This document shows positions 32,755 through 41,650 of a stretch of 55,500 bases of DNA, piece by piece. The translations under genes and the position numbers were made by a program. Numbering within the stretch: the stretch's first letter is position 1; every line of letters begins with the position of its first letter. The notes beneath the pieces are model-generated. The model ran no database searches. It was not told the DNA's origin and saw only the letters and a program-made list of their open reading frames with translations. Source of the DNA: a bacterium. GTDB taxonomy: Bacteria > Vulcanimicrobiota > JABDET01. The stretch spans positions 1 through 55,500 of the forward strand of contig JAKAVV010000018.1 of assembly GCA_021817145.1 (NCBI GenBank), written 5' to 3'.

Positions 32755-34026
32755 ATGCCTGCTGAACGGAAAGAGGGCATGCCTCTCTTTGATTCATTAC
32801 TGGAGATTGTTGGAGCTGTTAAGAACAAAACAGCTCCACAAAGTGAACTCGAAAACCGCCTCATCTCTTTTGAGGCAATGATCCAGAACGCTCGCCAAGA
32901 AATCCAACGCGAAGCTTTACCCGAACTTGCGCAAGAAGTCGAGCAGATTGAATCTTCACTCCTTCTCTTCGAAAAAGGGGTTGACCAAATTAAAAAATAC
33001 CTCGAAAATGGAAAGGAGAGCTGCCTCAATTCTGGGGTTGAAGAAATCCAACATTCACTCCAAGAAATGAAAACAGGCGCCATAAAATTTGCGCGCAAAA
33101 AAAATGGGCTTAAACCTTCTCGAGAGCAGTCATTCAACCTGATGTTTAACTATTTTCAATTTTTCCAGGAAGGAAAATGCCCTGAAGAAACCTTTCAGGA
33201 AATGGCTCAACTGCATGAAACTCACTTTACCAAAATGGAACACGCAGTGCGAAGACTGAATAAAAATCAAAACCTGCGCCATGAACTTTTGCAGAAGCTG
33301 GATGAATTAAATCAAAATCTCCCAGCAGCTAAAGAAGCGCTCCAGCAGTTTATGCTCTCTGCTTCACAAAAATCTTATCCAGGACTTGCTGATAAACTCC
33401 ATGCTCTTCATCTTTACTGGGATCTTTATCACGATTTTTTAGGGAAAAAAGCTGAACTCGACCAGAAGATCGAGCTGCAGGGGAAAATTTGTCCTAGATG
33501 TCAGACCCAAAACCATTTTTTAGCGCAAAACTGCAAAACATGCTCCTTTATTTTTCCTCAAATAGAACCCTCAGCAATTCACTTTGATTTATCTGAAGAA
33601 TCAGCAAAAAACCCTCTTTTTGACGAAATTTTTGAAACCTTGGAAAATGCTGTTGAAGATTATGCGGACAGCCTCATCACCAGAGACTCCTTTTGCAGTA
33701 CTTTAGATTGGATAAACGAGAAAGTGAATCTGTTTAGGGGAAAACTGCAAGCTGTTCCGCAGCTCTCCGAGCAGCCTGTAACCAGTGATCCAGAATTAGA
33801 AGAAGAATTAAAAAGAATTTTCATGCTGGCAATGGACAAATACTCAAAAGGACTTGAAGAAGCAGAAAATGGGCTCTCTCTTCTTTATCAATGGGCAGAT
33901 TCAGGGCTTCAGCATGACTGCTCCACAGGGATGGAAATTTTCTCCGAAGGAGCAGAAAAAATACAAGAAGCAACATCTCTTGTCAAAACTCGCCTCACCC
34001 CGAATCTTCCTAAAGGTTTTTCATAA
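32755..34026 (+). CDS. Large helical protein with central zinc ribbon, unknown function
   Basis: The 423-residue soluble protein is not recognised. It is mostly helical and rich in Glu, Gln and Lys, with probable coiled coils (ELENRLISFEAMIQNARQEI, ELAQEVEQIESSLLLFEKGV). Near residues 245-262 is a zinc-ribbon-like motif, CPRCQTQNHFLAQNCKTC, that divides the protein into two helical halves. The second half (FDEIFETLENAVEDYADSL, EELKRIFMLAMDKYSKGLEEAENGL) resembles the first in style and may be an ancient duplicate. The start could be 32755 or MPLF at 32779, the latter preceded by GGAAAGAGGG. It is 46 bases before trxB. No signal peptide. A structural or scaffold role is possible. Confidence 0.7.
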   Translation: MPAERKEGMPLFDSLLEIVGAVKNKTAPQSELENRLISFEAMIQNARQEIQREALPELAQEVEQIESSLLLFEKGVDQIKKYLENGKESCLNSGVEEIQHSLQEMKTGAIKFARKKNGLKPSREQSFNLMFNYFQFFQEGKCPEETFQEMAQLHETHFTKMEHAVRRLNKNQNLRHELLQKLDELNQNLPAAKEALQQFMLSASQKSYPGLADKLHALHLYWDLYHDFLGKKAELDQKIELQGKICPRCQTQNHFLAQNCKTCSFIFPQIEPSAIHFDLSEESAKNPLFDEIFETLENAVEDYADSLITRDSFCSTLDWINEKVNLFRGKLQAVPQLSEQPVTSDPELEEELKRIFMLAMDKYSKGLEEAENGLSLLYQWADSGLQHDCSTGMEIFSEGAEKIQEATSLVKTRLTPNLPKGFS

Positions 34027-34072
34027 GAGAATAAAGTATAGATCATTGGTTTAAAGATCAAGGAGGAACTCG

Positions 34073-34993
34073 ATGGAAAAAGTTTTAATCATTGGAGCAG
34101 GACCAGCAGGGTACACAGCAGCCATTTATGCGGCAAGAGCTAATTTAACCCCATTGGTCATTGCAGGACCTCTCCCTGGCGGACAGCTTATGTTAACCAG
34201 CGATGTGGAAAATTACCCTGGATTTATTGACCCGATTCCAGGACCAGAACTCATGGAAGCGATGAGACAGCAGTCTGAACGAATAGGAGCAGCCTACAAT
34301 TATGCTCAGGTGACAGAAGTTGACCTCTCAAAACCTCCTTTCAAAGTCTGGACAGACAGTGACGAAATGATTGAATCCCAAACGGTTATTGTATGCACAG
34401 GAGCGAGTTCTAGAATGCTCGATCTGCCGGGGGAAAAAGAATTAGTGGGAAGGGGAATTTCAACCTGCGCGGTTTGCGATGGGTTCTTCTACAAGGGAAA
34501 AGATGTCCTTGTTGTAGGGGGAGGAGATTCAGCTCTTGAAGAGGCTTCTTATCTCGCTAAAATCGCCAATACAGTAACCTTGATTCACCGTAGAGAGAAA
34601 TTCAGGGGATCTAAAGTCATGCAGGACCGAGTTTTAAGTTTTAAAAATGTTGCCGTTATATGGAATACAGCAATTGATGAAATCCTGACTTTGCCGGACG
34701 GAAAATTAAACGGGGTCATATTGAAAGACCTTGGAAATGGAAGAAAAAGTGAAAAGTCTTGTGATGGAGTATTTGTTGCCATTGGACATATTCCTGGAAC
34801 AGAACTCTTTAAAAAATGGCTGGATCTGGATGAAGAAGGGTACATTAAAGTCCAGAATGGGACAAGAACCAATATCCCTGGCGTTTTTGCTGCAGGGGAC
34901 TGCGTAGATAGAGTTTATCGCCAAGCAGTTACAGCAGCTGGAATGGGATGTATGGCTGCCCTGGACTGTGAACGATACCTAAGTTTTATCTAG
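34073..34993 (+). CDS. trxB: Thioredoxin reductase
   Basis: The 306-residue FAD/NADPH enzyme reduces thioredoxin. FAD binding is shown by IIGAGPAGYTAAIYAARANL, the redox centre by STCAVCDGFF (CxxC), NADPH binding by VVGGGDSALEEA, and the C-terminal FAD site by GVFAAGDCVD. An AAGGAGG site lies six bases before the ATG. Length is normal. Its TAG stop lies in a CTAG palindrome shared with the stop of the convergent ilvE-like gene. Confidence 0.95.
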   Translation: MEKVLIIGAGPAGYTAAIYAARANLTPLVIAGPLPGGQLMLTSDVENYPGFIDPIPGPELMEAMRQQSERIGAAYNYAQVTEVDLSKPPFKVWTDSDEMIESQTVIVCTGASSRMLDLPGEKELVGRGISTCAVCDGFFYKGKDVLVVGGGDSALEEASYLAKIANTVTLIHRREKFRGSKVMQDRVLSFKNVAVIWNTAIDEILTLPDGKLNGVILKDLGNGRKSEKSCDGVFVAIGHIPGTELFKKWLDLDEEGYIKVQNGTRTNIPGVFAAGDCVDRVYRQAVTAAGMGCMAALDCERYLSFI

Positions 34994-35958
34994 CCTACTC
35001 CTACTTTTTTATCCGGATAAACAGGCGTTTCCTGATAACGAGCAGCATAATCACGATAAGTTTTGAGAATCTGCAGGGTCGTCTGTCCAGGAGCTCCATT
35101 CCCGATTTTTCTTCCATCCACTTCAACAACAGGAATGATTTCAGCCCCTGTCCCTGTTAAAAAAAGCTCGCTGCAGGTATATAAATCATAAGAATTTAAC
35201 AGAGCTTCTTCAGCCCGAAATCCTATCTCAGCAGCCAAACCCATAACAACTCCTCTGGTAATTCCTTCCAGGGCTCCCAGATAACAAGGTGGGGTTAACA
35301 ATTTTCTGTCCTTAACCACAAAAACGTTTTCAGCTGTTCCTTCAACCACATACCCCTCATGATTCAGCATAATGGCTTCATCTAATCCTGCTCTAATATG
35401 TTCCAATTTTGCCAAAATGTTATTTAAATAATTTAAACTTTTAATTCTTCCGTTCAGGGAATCTGGAGGATTTCTTCGAGTGGATGCGATCATGACTTTA
35501 ATTCCGGTTTTATACAGTTCTTCAGGATACAGGTTGATTTTATCTGCCAGGATCATAACAGTTGGTTCTTTGCATTTTCTCGGATCAATCCCTAAATCCC
35601 CTGCACCCCTTGAAATAACCAATCTGATGTAAGATTCTTTAAGCCCATTTTTCCGAACAGTCTCAATAATTAAATCCTCCATTTCATCAGGGGAATGAGG
35701 AATGGTTAAATCAATCGCTGCTGCGCTGGCATAAAGACGATTTAAATGCTCTTTTAGTTTAAAAACATATCCCTTATACACCCGAATCCCTTCAAAAATA
35801 CCGTCTCCATAAAGAAATCCGTGATCCCAAATCGAAACCTTAGCCTCTTGTTTAGGCAGCCACGTCCCATTGACATAAACTAGAAGAGTTGAATTCTTAT
35901 TCGCTTCAGATGGATTCGGTGAAACATGGTTCATATTTTCTTTCATATTTTCTTTCAT
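34990..35958 (-). CDS. ilvE: Branched-chain amino-acid aminotransferase, class IV
   Basis: The PLP enzyme of about 322 residues belongs to the class IV (BCAT/D-amino-acid aminotransferase) group. It has YVNGTWLPKQEAKVSIWDHGFLYGDGIFEGIRVYKG, then GRIKSLNYLNNILAKLE with the PLP lysine, the substrate-side region DEAIMLNHEGYVVEGTAENVFVV, and LTGTGAEIIPVVEVDGRKIG. I place the start at 35958, after a GGAGG site; a 9-residue extension is possible. The N-terminus carries two MKEN repeats. IlvE activity is the best guess; a D-amino-acid or aminodeoxychorismate role is less likely. Confidence 0.88.
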   Translation of the reverse strand: MKENMKENMNHVSPNPSEANKNSTLLVYVNGTWLPKQEAKVSIWDHGFLYGDGIFEGIRVYKGYVFKLKEHLNRLYASAAAIDLTIPHSPDEMEDLIIETVRKNGLKESYIRLVISRGAGDLGIDPRKCKEPTVMILADKINLYPEELYKTGIKVMIASTRRNPPDSLNGRIKSLNYLNNILAKLEHIRAGLDEAIMLNHEGYVVEGTAENVFVVKDRKLLTPPCYLGALEGITRGVVMGLAAEIGFRAEEALLNSYDLYTCSELFLTGTGAEIIPVVEVDGRKIGNGAPGQTTLQILKTYRDYAARYQETPVYPDKKVGVG

Positions 35959-36010
35959 ATTTTCCCTCCAGTTTTTAACTTTCATTTTTCCAATGACGGA
36001 GCTGATCGAA

Positions 36011-36775
36011 CTACTGCTTTCTAAGAGCCCCCATAAATTCTTTTAAAATATCCACAGGGACAGGGAAAATGATCGTATTGGTTTTATCAGAAGAGATCTC
36101 GGCAAGCATCTGCAAATACCGGAGCGAAACACTGATAGGCTGACTGGCAAGAGTTTGGGCTGCTTGAGTCAGCTTTTCCGCAGATTGAAACTCTCCATCC
36201 GCATTAATGATTTTAGCTCTTCTATCTCTTTCTGCTTCAGCCTGTTTAGCAATCGCTCTTAACATGTTTTGAGGAAGTTCAACATCTTTAATTTCTACTG
36301 TATTCACCTTGACTCCATACGATTCAGTTGATTCATCAATCACTTTCTGCAGATCTAAATTAATCTTATCCCTTTGAGCAAGAATTTCATCCAATTCATG
36401 CTGCCCTAAAACACTTCTTAAAGTTGTTTGAGCTCTTTGAAACGTGTAAGCATAATAATTCTCGACTTTTACAATCACATCAATCGGGTTAACCACCTGA
36501 AAATAAACGACTGCTGTCACTTTAATTGCCACGTTGTCTTTTGTGATGACCTCTTGAGGAGGTATTTCAACGGTTTTCACACGAAGATCCACAATGTGAA
36601 CTTTTTGAATTCCCGGCGCAACCCAAAACAGTCCTGGTCCTCTTTCAGGAGGGGCAAGCCATCCTAAACTAAAAACAACCCCTCTTTGATACGGATTTGC
36701 CCTTCGAATTCCGGCAACAATATAAACAATGACTGCAAGAACGATATAAACAATGACTGGTGTGGCAGCAGACAT
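36011..36775 (-). CDS. Slipin (stomatin/prohibitin SPFH-domain) membrane protein
   Basis: The 254-residue protein starts with one membrane helix (VIVYIVLAVIVYIVAGIRR) followed by an SPFH domain: RANPYQRGVVFSLG, RGPGLFWVAPGIQKVHIVDLRV, EVITKDNVAIKVTAVVYFQV. Then come LRSVLGQHELDEILAQRDKIN and the coiled segment RAIAKQAEAERDRRAKI, typical of bacterial slipins. It lies 24 bases downstream of an NfeD-family gene; the slipin/NfeD pair is a conserved operon in which NfeD proteases act on stomatin-like proteins. A role in membrane microdomains is likely. Confidence 0.92.
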   Translation of the reverse strand: MSAATPVIVYIVLAVIVYIVAGIRRANPYQRGVVFSLGWLAPPERGPGLFWVAPGIQKVHIVDLRVKTVEIPPQEVITKDNVAIKVTAVVYFQVVNPIDVIVKVENYYAYTFQRAQTTLRSVLGQHELDEILAQRDKINLDLQKVIDESTESYGVKVNTVEIKDVELPQNMLRAIAKQAEAERDRRAKIINADGEFQSAEKLTQAAQTLASQPISVSLRYLQMLAEISSDKTNTIIFPVPVDILKEFMGALRKQ

Positions 36776-36799
36776 AAATCCCCCTTTAATTTATATTTT

Positions 36800-38134
36800 T
36801 TAATTGGCCTCTACTTTTTTAACATATAAAATCAAATTTTCCACTTTTACAACAGACACCTTTTCACCTTCATTAACCGGTCCATTATCCACTACTGCTT
36901 TCCAGTAAGTTCCATCAAGAGCAATATATCCCTGAGGATTTAAAGCTGTTTTAACCACTCCTATTTTCCCTACAATTCCCTCTCTTCCTGTATTGGGCTT
37001 AAGTCTTGCAGCTTCCCAAACTTTCTTTACCGCCACAAGAAAAAAAACCAGAGTTAAAAAAACGCTGGCAGCCACAGCAGAAAGATATCCTGCCGTGTAA
37101 GTAATATTGGATTCAAACAAAAGCAGAGATCCCATAATCAAAGAAACAATTCCTCCAATGGTTAAAGTTCCATGCGCCTGCAGTTTTAAATCCAGGAGAA
37201 ACAAAACAAAACTCAAAACAATCAAAAAGACTCCAGCATAATTCACGGACAGAGTGCCCATGGCATAAAAAGCTAAAATCAAACAGATCGCTCCAACCAC
37301 ACCTGGCAGAACCCCGCCTGGAGATAAAAGTTCAAATAACAGACCATAAGAGCCCAGCATGAACAAAATTAAAACGACTTCGGGATTGGTAATGGTCATT
37401 AAAAACCGCTCCACAGAAGTCATGGGAGCTTTTTTCACAAGCGCATTTTTAGTCTTTAGAATAATAGTATGATTTAAAACTTTTACTTTTCTTCCATTGA
37501 TTTTCCCCAGCAAATCTTTCAGGTTATCTGCTTCCAGATCCACAATCTTTAACTTAACCGCTTCTCCAACTGTAGCTGAAACCGATTTTCGAACCGCTTC
37601 TTCAACCCATTTTACATTTCTCCCATATCGTCGGGCATGAGTTGCCGCAATGGCCGCAAAAGTATTGGTGATTTTTTTCTTCAAATCGCTTTGAATGTTC
37701 CCTCCGCTTGCTGTCACAGGATGAGCAGCACCAATGGTTGTTTCAGGAGCCATAGCCGCAATTTGAGCTGCTTCTGTAATGTACATCCCTGCTGAAGCAG
37801 CCATTGCTCCTCTTGGGTAAACAAACACGCAGATCGGAACATGCGAATTGTCAAAAGTTTGGACAATATCCAGCATTGCCTGTCCTGCTCCCCCTGGAGT
37901 GTCTAATTCAAGCACAACCAGCTCGGCTTTTTCTTTTTCCCCTGCTGCAACCCCTCTCTCAATATAAGAAGCTGAAGCAGCAGAGATCGCTCCCTTCAAT
38001 TTCATAACAAGAACCAGAGGTCTTTTTCTTTTTACAGGCTTTACAGATAAGGATGAAAGAGGTTTAGAAAAGGAGGTTCCAACCAAGAAAAACGCGAAAA
38101 TCACCCATCCAATTATTGAAAAACGCTTTTGCAT
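36800..38134 (-). CDS. NfeD-family membrane-bound serine protease (ClpP-like), long form
   Basis: This protein of about 444 residues has a signal/anchor (RFSIIGWVIFAFFLVGTSFS) and a ClpP-class protease domain with GGAGQAMLDIVQTF and the catalytic serine region YPRGAMAASAGMYITEAA. Then come four to six membrane helices and a C-terminal OB-like NfeD domain (GKIGVVKTALNPQGYIALDGTYWKAV). This is the long NfeD1b architecture. I choose the ATG at 38134 after AAGGA; the upstream TTG is weaker. It pairs with the slipin gene. Confidence 0.92.
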   Translation of the reverse strand: MQKRFSIIGWVIFAFFLVGTSFSKPLSSLSVKPVKRKRPLVLVMKLKGAISAASASYIERGVAAGEKEKAELVVLELDTPGGAGQAMLDIVQTFDNSHVPICVFVYPRGAMAASAGMYITEAAQIAAMAPETTIGAAHPVTASGGNIQSDLKKKITNTFAAIAATHARRYGRNVKWVEEAVRKSVSATVGEAVKLKIVDLEADNLKDLLGKINGRKVKVLNHTIILKTKNALVKKAPMTSVERFLMTITNPEVVLILFMLGSYGLLFELLSPGGVLPGVVGAICLILAFYAMGTLSVNYAGVFLIVLSFVLFLLDLKLQAHGTLTIGGIVSLIMGSLLLFESNITYTAGYLSAVAASVFLTLVFFLVAVKKVWEAARLKPNTGREGIVGKIGVVKTALNPQGYIALDGTYWKAVVDNGPVNEGEKVSVVKVENLILYVKKVEAN

Positions 38135-38244
38135 AACTGTCCTTACCAAAAGATTTCAACTGAAAAAAAACAAATCCTCCGCTTTGAGTACTGAATGGAT
38201 CCCTCCTGCAGAGGATTGTTTTATCCAATCAAGAAAAAAACCGC

Positions 38245-39828
38245 ATGTCCAAAATCTTTTATGTGACAACTCCGATTTATTATCCGAATGGAATTCCTCA
38301 TGTTGGAACAGCTTACACAACCATTGCTGCTGACATATTAGCCCGATGGCACAAATTCAGACAGGGAAGATCTTTTTTCCTGACAGGGACGGATGAACAT
38401 GGGCAAAAAGTGGAAAAAGCGGCAAAATCCAGAAATCTGCCTATACAGGAACATGTCAATGAAATGGTTCAAAACTTTAAAAAAGCTTGGGAAAAATTAA
38501 ATATCCAGTACGATGATTTTATTCGAACAACAGAAAACAGGCACACCCAAGTCGCGGTAAAAATATTCAAAACCCTTCTGGACAAAGGGGAAATTTATAA
38601 AGGGGAATATGAAGGATGGTACTGCGTATCCTGTGAGACCTTCTGGATTGAAAGCCAGGTTGTTGAGAAAAAGTGCCCTAATTCTGAATGCGGGAGAGTT
38701 GTGGAATGGGTAAAAGCTGAGGAATACTTTTTTAAACTTTCAAATTATCAGAAAAAACTTTTAGAGTATTATGATTCACATCCCAATTTCGTTCAGCCCA
38801 CTGTTAGATTCAATGAAGTTAAAAGTTTAGTAACCCGAGGACTTCTGGATATCTGTGTTTCCCGAAAAGGCTTAGAATGGGGGATTCCTGTGCCAGGAGA
38901 TCCTGAACGATCCATCTATGTCTGGATTGACGCTCTGACAAATTACATTTCAGCCATTGGTTATGACCCTGAACAAAGCGCAAGCTCTGAACTTTTTCGA
39001 AATCTCTGGCCAGCAGATGTCCATCTGGTTGGAAAAGATATTTTAAGATTCCATGCTGTTATCTGGCCAGCCATTCTCATGGCTTTAAACCTTCCTCTGC
39101 CCCAAACCCTTTATGTTCATGGCTGGTTAACCATGAGTGGCTCTAAAATTTCGAAAAGTAGAGGTGGATACCGGGATTTAATGGAGTTATTGGAGATTTA
39201 TGGACCGGATCCCCTGCGGTATTTTCTCATGCGGGAAACCCCTTTTGGACAAGACCTGGATTTCTCTGAAGAAGGAATCATCAGAAGGTTAAACACAGAT
39301 TTAGCCAATGATCTTGGGAATTTAGCGCATCGAGTATTAAGTATGATCCACCGCTATTTTAATGGAGAGATTCCTGCGCCTGAAACCCTTGAACCCCTGG
39401 ATCTAAAACTGAAAGAAGAAGCCAACAACCTGCCAGAAACCATTGAAAAATTCTTATCCTCGCTCCAATTTAGAGAAGCTTTAATGTCCATCAATGACTT
39501 GATCGTTTTAGGAAATAAATATGTGGATGAAACAGCCCCCTGGAAACTGAAAAAAGAAGGAAAAGAAAAAAGGCTTGGAACGGTTTTATATCTTATGGCA
39601 GACCTCTGCCGAATGACAGCTCTTGCTCTTTCCCCTTTTCTGCCTGCAGCTGCTTCTAACCTGTGGCGCCAGTTGAATCTTGAGGGGGATGTTCATCTCC
39701 AGCCTTTTTCAGAGTTCTCTTCTGGAAAACTTGTTTCTGGGAGAAAGATTGGGGAACCATCCCCCTTGTTTCAGAAGATTGCTGAGAAGAAGGATGCGAG
39801 TTCAAAGGAAGAGATTTCGAATGTCTAA
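38245..39828 (+). CDS. metG: Methionyl-tRNA synthetase
   Basis: The 527-residue class I synthetase charges tRNA-Met. Motifs are TPIYYPNGIPHVGTAY (HIGH-type), the connective zinc knuckle CVSCETFW...KKCPNSECG, WIDALTNY, and KISKSRGG (KMSKS-type). The C-terminal tRNA-binding (EMAP-like) domain found in some MetRS is absent, so it probably acts as the monomeric short form. The 3' 173 bases overlap an opposite-strand gene. It is divergent from nfeD across about 110 bases. Confidence 0.96.
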   Translation: MSKIFYVTTPIYYPNGIPHVGTAYTTIAADILARWHKFRQGRSFFLTGTDEHGQKVEKAAKSRNLPIQEHVNEMVQNFKKAWEKLNIQYDDFIRTTENRHTQVAVKIFKTLLDKGEIYKGEYEGWYCVSCETFWIESQVVEKKCPNSECGRVVEWVKAEEYFFKLSNYQKKLLEYYDSHPNFVQPTVRFNEVKSLVTRGLLDICVSRKGLEWGIPVPGDPERSIYVWIDALTNYISAIGYDPEQSASSELFRNLWPADVHLVGKDILRFHAVIWPAILMALNLPLPQTLYVHGWLTMSGSKISKSRGGYRDLMELLEIYGPDPLRYFLMRETPFGQDLDFSEEGIIRRLNTDLANDLGNLAHRVLSMIHRYFNGEIPAPETLEPLDLKLKEEANNLPETIEKFLSSLQFREALMSINDLIVLGNKYVDETAPWKLKKEGKEKRLGTVLYLMADLCRMTALALSPFLPAAASNLWRQLNLEGDVHLQPFSEFSSGKLVSGRKIGEPSPLFQKIAEKKDASSKEEISNV

Positions 39829-40513
39829 AATGACTCGCCAATTTTCCCAGTTTTTTTCGAAACTTTGAGTTGTTTAAATAGAGCATCCTTATGCTTCTGG
39901 TCAAACCGGCAGCAAGAGCAGCAGGAGCGACAGCAACCCCTGTCAACATCGCGACTCCTGTCCAACTGGTTAACATTTTAAAAGTCGAATTAGCTCTTTG
40001 AACAGAAGACATCTTTCTTGAGAAAGCGAGAACGCATTCAGCAATCCCAACTCCAATCGCCACCCCAATAGCAGGGACTCCAAGTCCTGCTATCGCCAAA
40101 GGAAAAACAGAACTGGCGGCTAAGTCAAGAACTCCCATTCCCACAAGAGAATAGCTGTGGGTTTTTGATCCTGCCCATATTTCTGAAAGTCCAACTGAAG
40201 CCCCTAATGCTGTCGTAACCCCCATGCTTCCATCAACAAGCAGCCCTGCTGTTCCTGAAGAATGAAACAGGACATGGGATATTTTTTCAGCCCCACTGGA
40301 TACGTCACCTGGATTCAAGCCGGTAATTCCATGTCCGACCGCATCAAGAGCCCCTAAAAATGCGGTATGATCAAGAGCAAAACCGCTGACTATTCCAACA
40401 GCCACTGGCAGCAGCCCTGCAAAAGAAGAGCGAGCTTTTAAAGTATCAGCCACCTGCTTGGGGTTCTGATCTTTAAAAGAATTCTTGACTGAATGGACCG
40501 GCGCAATCTTCAT
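39656..40513 (-). CDS. Hydrophobic Gly/Ala-rich membrane protein, unknown
   Basis: A protein of about 285 residues with no recognised family. It has several non-polar segments of helix length (LLPVAVGIVSGFALDHTAF, GMGVLDLAASSVFPLAIAGLG, VAIGVGIAECVLAF, MLTGVAVAPAALAAGLT) and a polar, Ser/Gln-rich C-terminal tail. I prefer the ATG at 40513 over a TTG three codons earlier. The C-terminal ~57 codons are antisense to metG, an unusually large convergent overlap. The repeated Gly-Ala-hydrophobic pattern suggests an inner-membrane or membrane-inserting protein. Codon-level support for the tail is not visible. Confidence 0.6.
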   Translation of the reverse strand: MKIAPVHSVKNSFKDQNPKQVADTLKARSSFAGLLPVAVGIVSGFALDHTAFLGALDAVGHGITGLNPGDVSSGAEKISHVLFHSSGTAGLLVDGSMGVTTALGASVGLSEIWAGSKTHSYSLVGMGVLDLAASSVFPLAIAGLGVPAIGVAIGVGIAECVLAFSRKMSSVQRANSTFKMLTSWTGVAMLTGVAVAPAALAAGLTRSIRMLYLNNSKFRKKLGKLASHFRHSKSLPLNSHPSSQQSSETRGMVPQSFSQKQVFQKRTLKKAGDEHPPQDSTGATG

Positions 40514-40561
40514 CCCATCCAAGTATAAAACAGATGAGATAAGGTGTCTATGAAAAAACTG

Positions 40562-41650
40562 TTAAATTTCCAAAATATGAGGGAGACTTGTCAGAACCTG
40601 ACATCCTGATTCTGTTACAAGAACATCATCCTCAAGTCTCATTCCGAACTTGCCTGGGATATACACCCCTGGTTCAACAGTAATAACCATTCCTGCTTCT
40701 AAAACCTGATCACCTGTTTTTCTAATGGAAGGAGCCTCATGAACCTCAAGCCCAATGCCATGACCTAACCCATGGCTGAAATAATCTCCAAAACCAGCAT
40801 CCTGTATCACTTTGCGAGCAGCCCAGTCAACATCTTTTGCAATGACTCCTGGACGGATTGCTTTATAAGCGGCTTCTTGAGCTTTTTGCAGCAAGGCAAA
40901 AATATTTTTCGCCTCATCAGAAGGTTTACCCAGGCAGACAGTTCGCGTAATGTCTGAGTAATATCCTTCCCAAACAGCCCCCATATCAATGACAACAATA
41001 TCCCCCATTTGAATCTTTCTATTTGTTGGACGTCCGTGGGGCATGGCTGACCGCTCTCCAGAAGCGGCAATTGTATCAAATGCCGTTTTTAAGCCTTTTC
41101 GGCTTAAAAAGCTTAAAATTTCGTGAGCAATCATGATTTCTTCTACCCCTGACTGAACCGCTTCTATTCCTTTTTGATAAGCTTCTTCAGCAGTGGAAAT
41201 CGCTGCCTTAAGTTTTTGTATTTCATCCTCGGTTTTCTTTATCCGAAGCCCTTCAATCCATCCTGTTGTTGAAACAAGAATGATTCCTCCAGCTTCTTCC
41301 TCAATTCTCCTGGATTCCAACAAAGTCATCTGATGAGCTTCAATTCCCAATCTCTTGATTTTTAATTGATGTAAAACTGAAGGAAGCTCTTTTGGAAAAC
41401 CATCTAAATAATCGCTGATCTGAACTCTTTCAATAAGGGAAGGAGATTCTTCTTCCGCCTGAACAGTATAACGGCCATCTACCAAGATCAAGCATTTGCT
41501 TTGAGTAACAATCACCCAACTGGTCGATCCAGAAAAATTCGTTAAGTATCGTTTATTTTCAAATCGAGTTACCAGAAAACCATCCAGGTTTTCTTTGTTC
41601 AGTCTTTCCTGAACTTTTTTAATTCGACTTTCTAGATTTGCGAGCAGCAT
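40562..41650 (-). CDS. M24B aminopeptidase P / Xaa-Pro peptidase
   Basis: The 362-residue enzyme has a creatinase N-terminal domain (ENLDGFLVTRFENKRYLTNFSG) and the pita-bread M24 domain. Metal ligands can be seen: aspartates in VVIDMGAVWEGYYSDITRT, His in SHGLGHGIGLEVHEAP, and glutamates in ITVEPGVYIPGKFGMRLEDD. This is the Xaa-Pro aminopeptidase/dipeptidase (PepP/PepQ) pattern. Its start overlaps the upstream pseudouridine synthase by 32 bases, so it is translationally coupled. Cytoplasmic degradation of proline peptides is likely. Confidence 0.93.
   Translation of the reverse strand: MLLANLESRIKKVQERLNKENLDGFLVTRFENKRYLTNFSGSTSWVIVTQSKCLILVDGRYTVQAEEESPSLIERVQISDYLDGFPKELPSVLHQLKIKRLGIEAHQMTLLESRRIEEEAGGIILVSTTGWIEGLRIKKTEDEIQKLKAAISTAEEAYQKGIEAVQSGVEEIMIAHEILSFLSRKGLKTAFDTIAASGERSAMPHGRPTNRKIQMGDIVVIDMGAVWEGYYSDITRTVCLGKPSDEAKNIFALLQKAQEAAYKAIRPGVIAKDVDWAARKVIQDAGFGDYFSHGLGHGIGLEVHEAPSIRKTGDQVLEAGMVITVEPGVYIPGKFGMRLEDDVLVTESGCQVLTSLPHILEI

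Noticed and set aside
32281-32797. Two minus-strand frames with 24-residue repeats across the 72-bp array
   Set aside because: Frames stay open because 72 is divisible by three; they have no ribosome-binding site and overlap two better genes.
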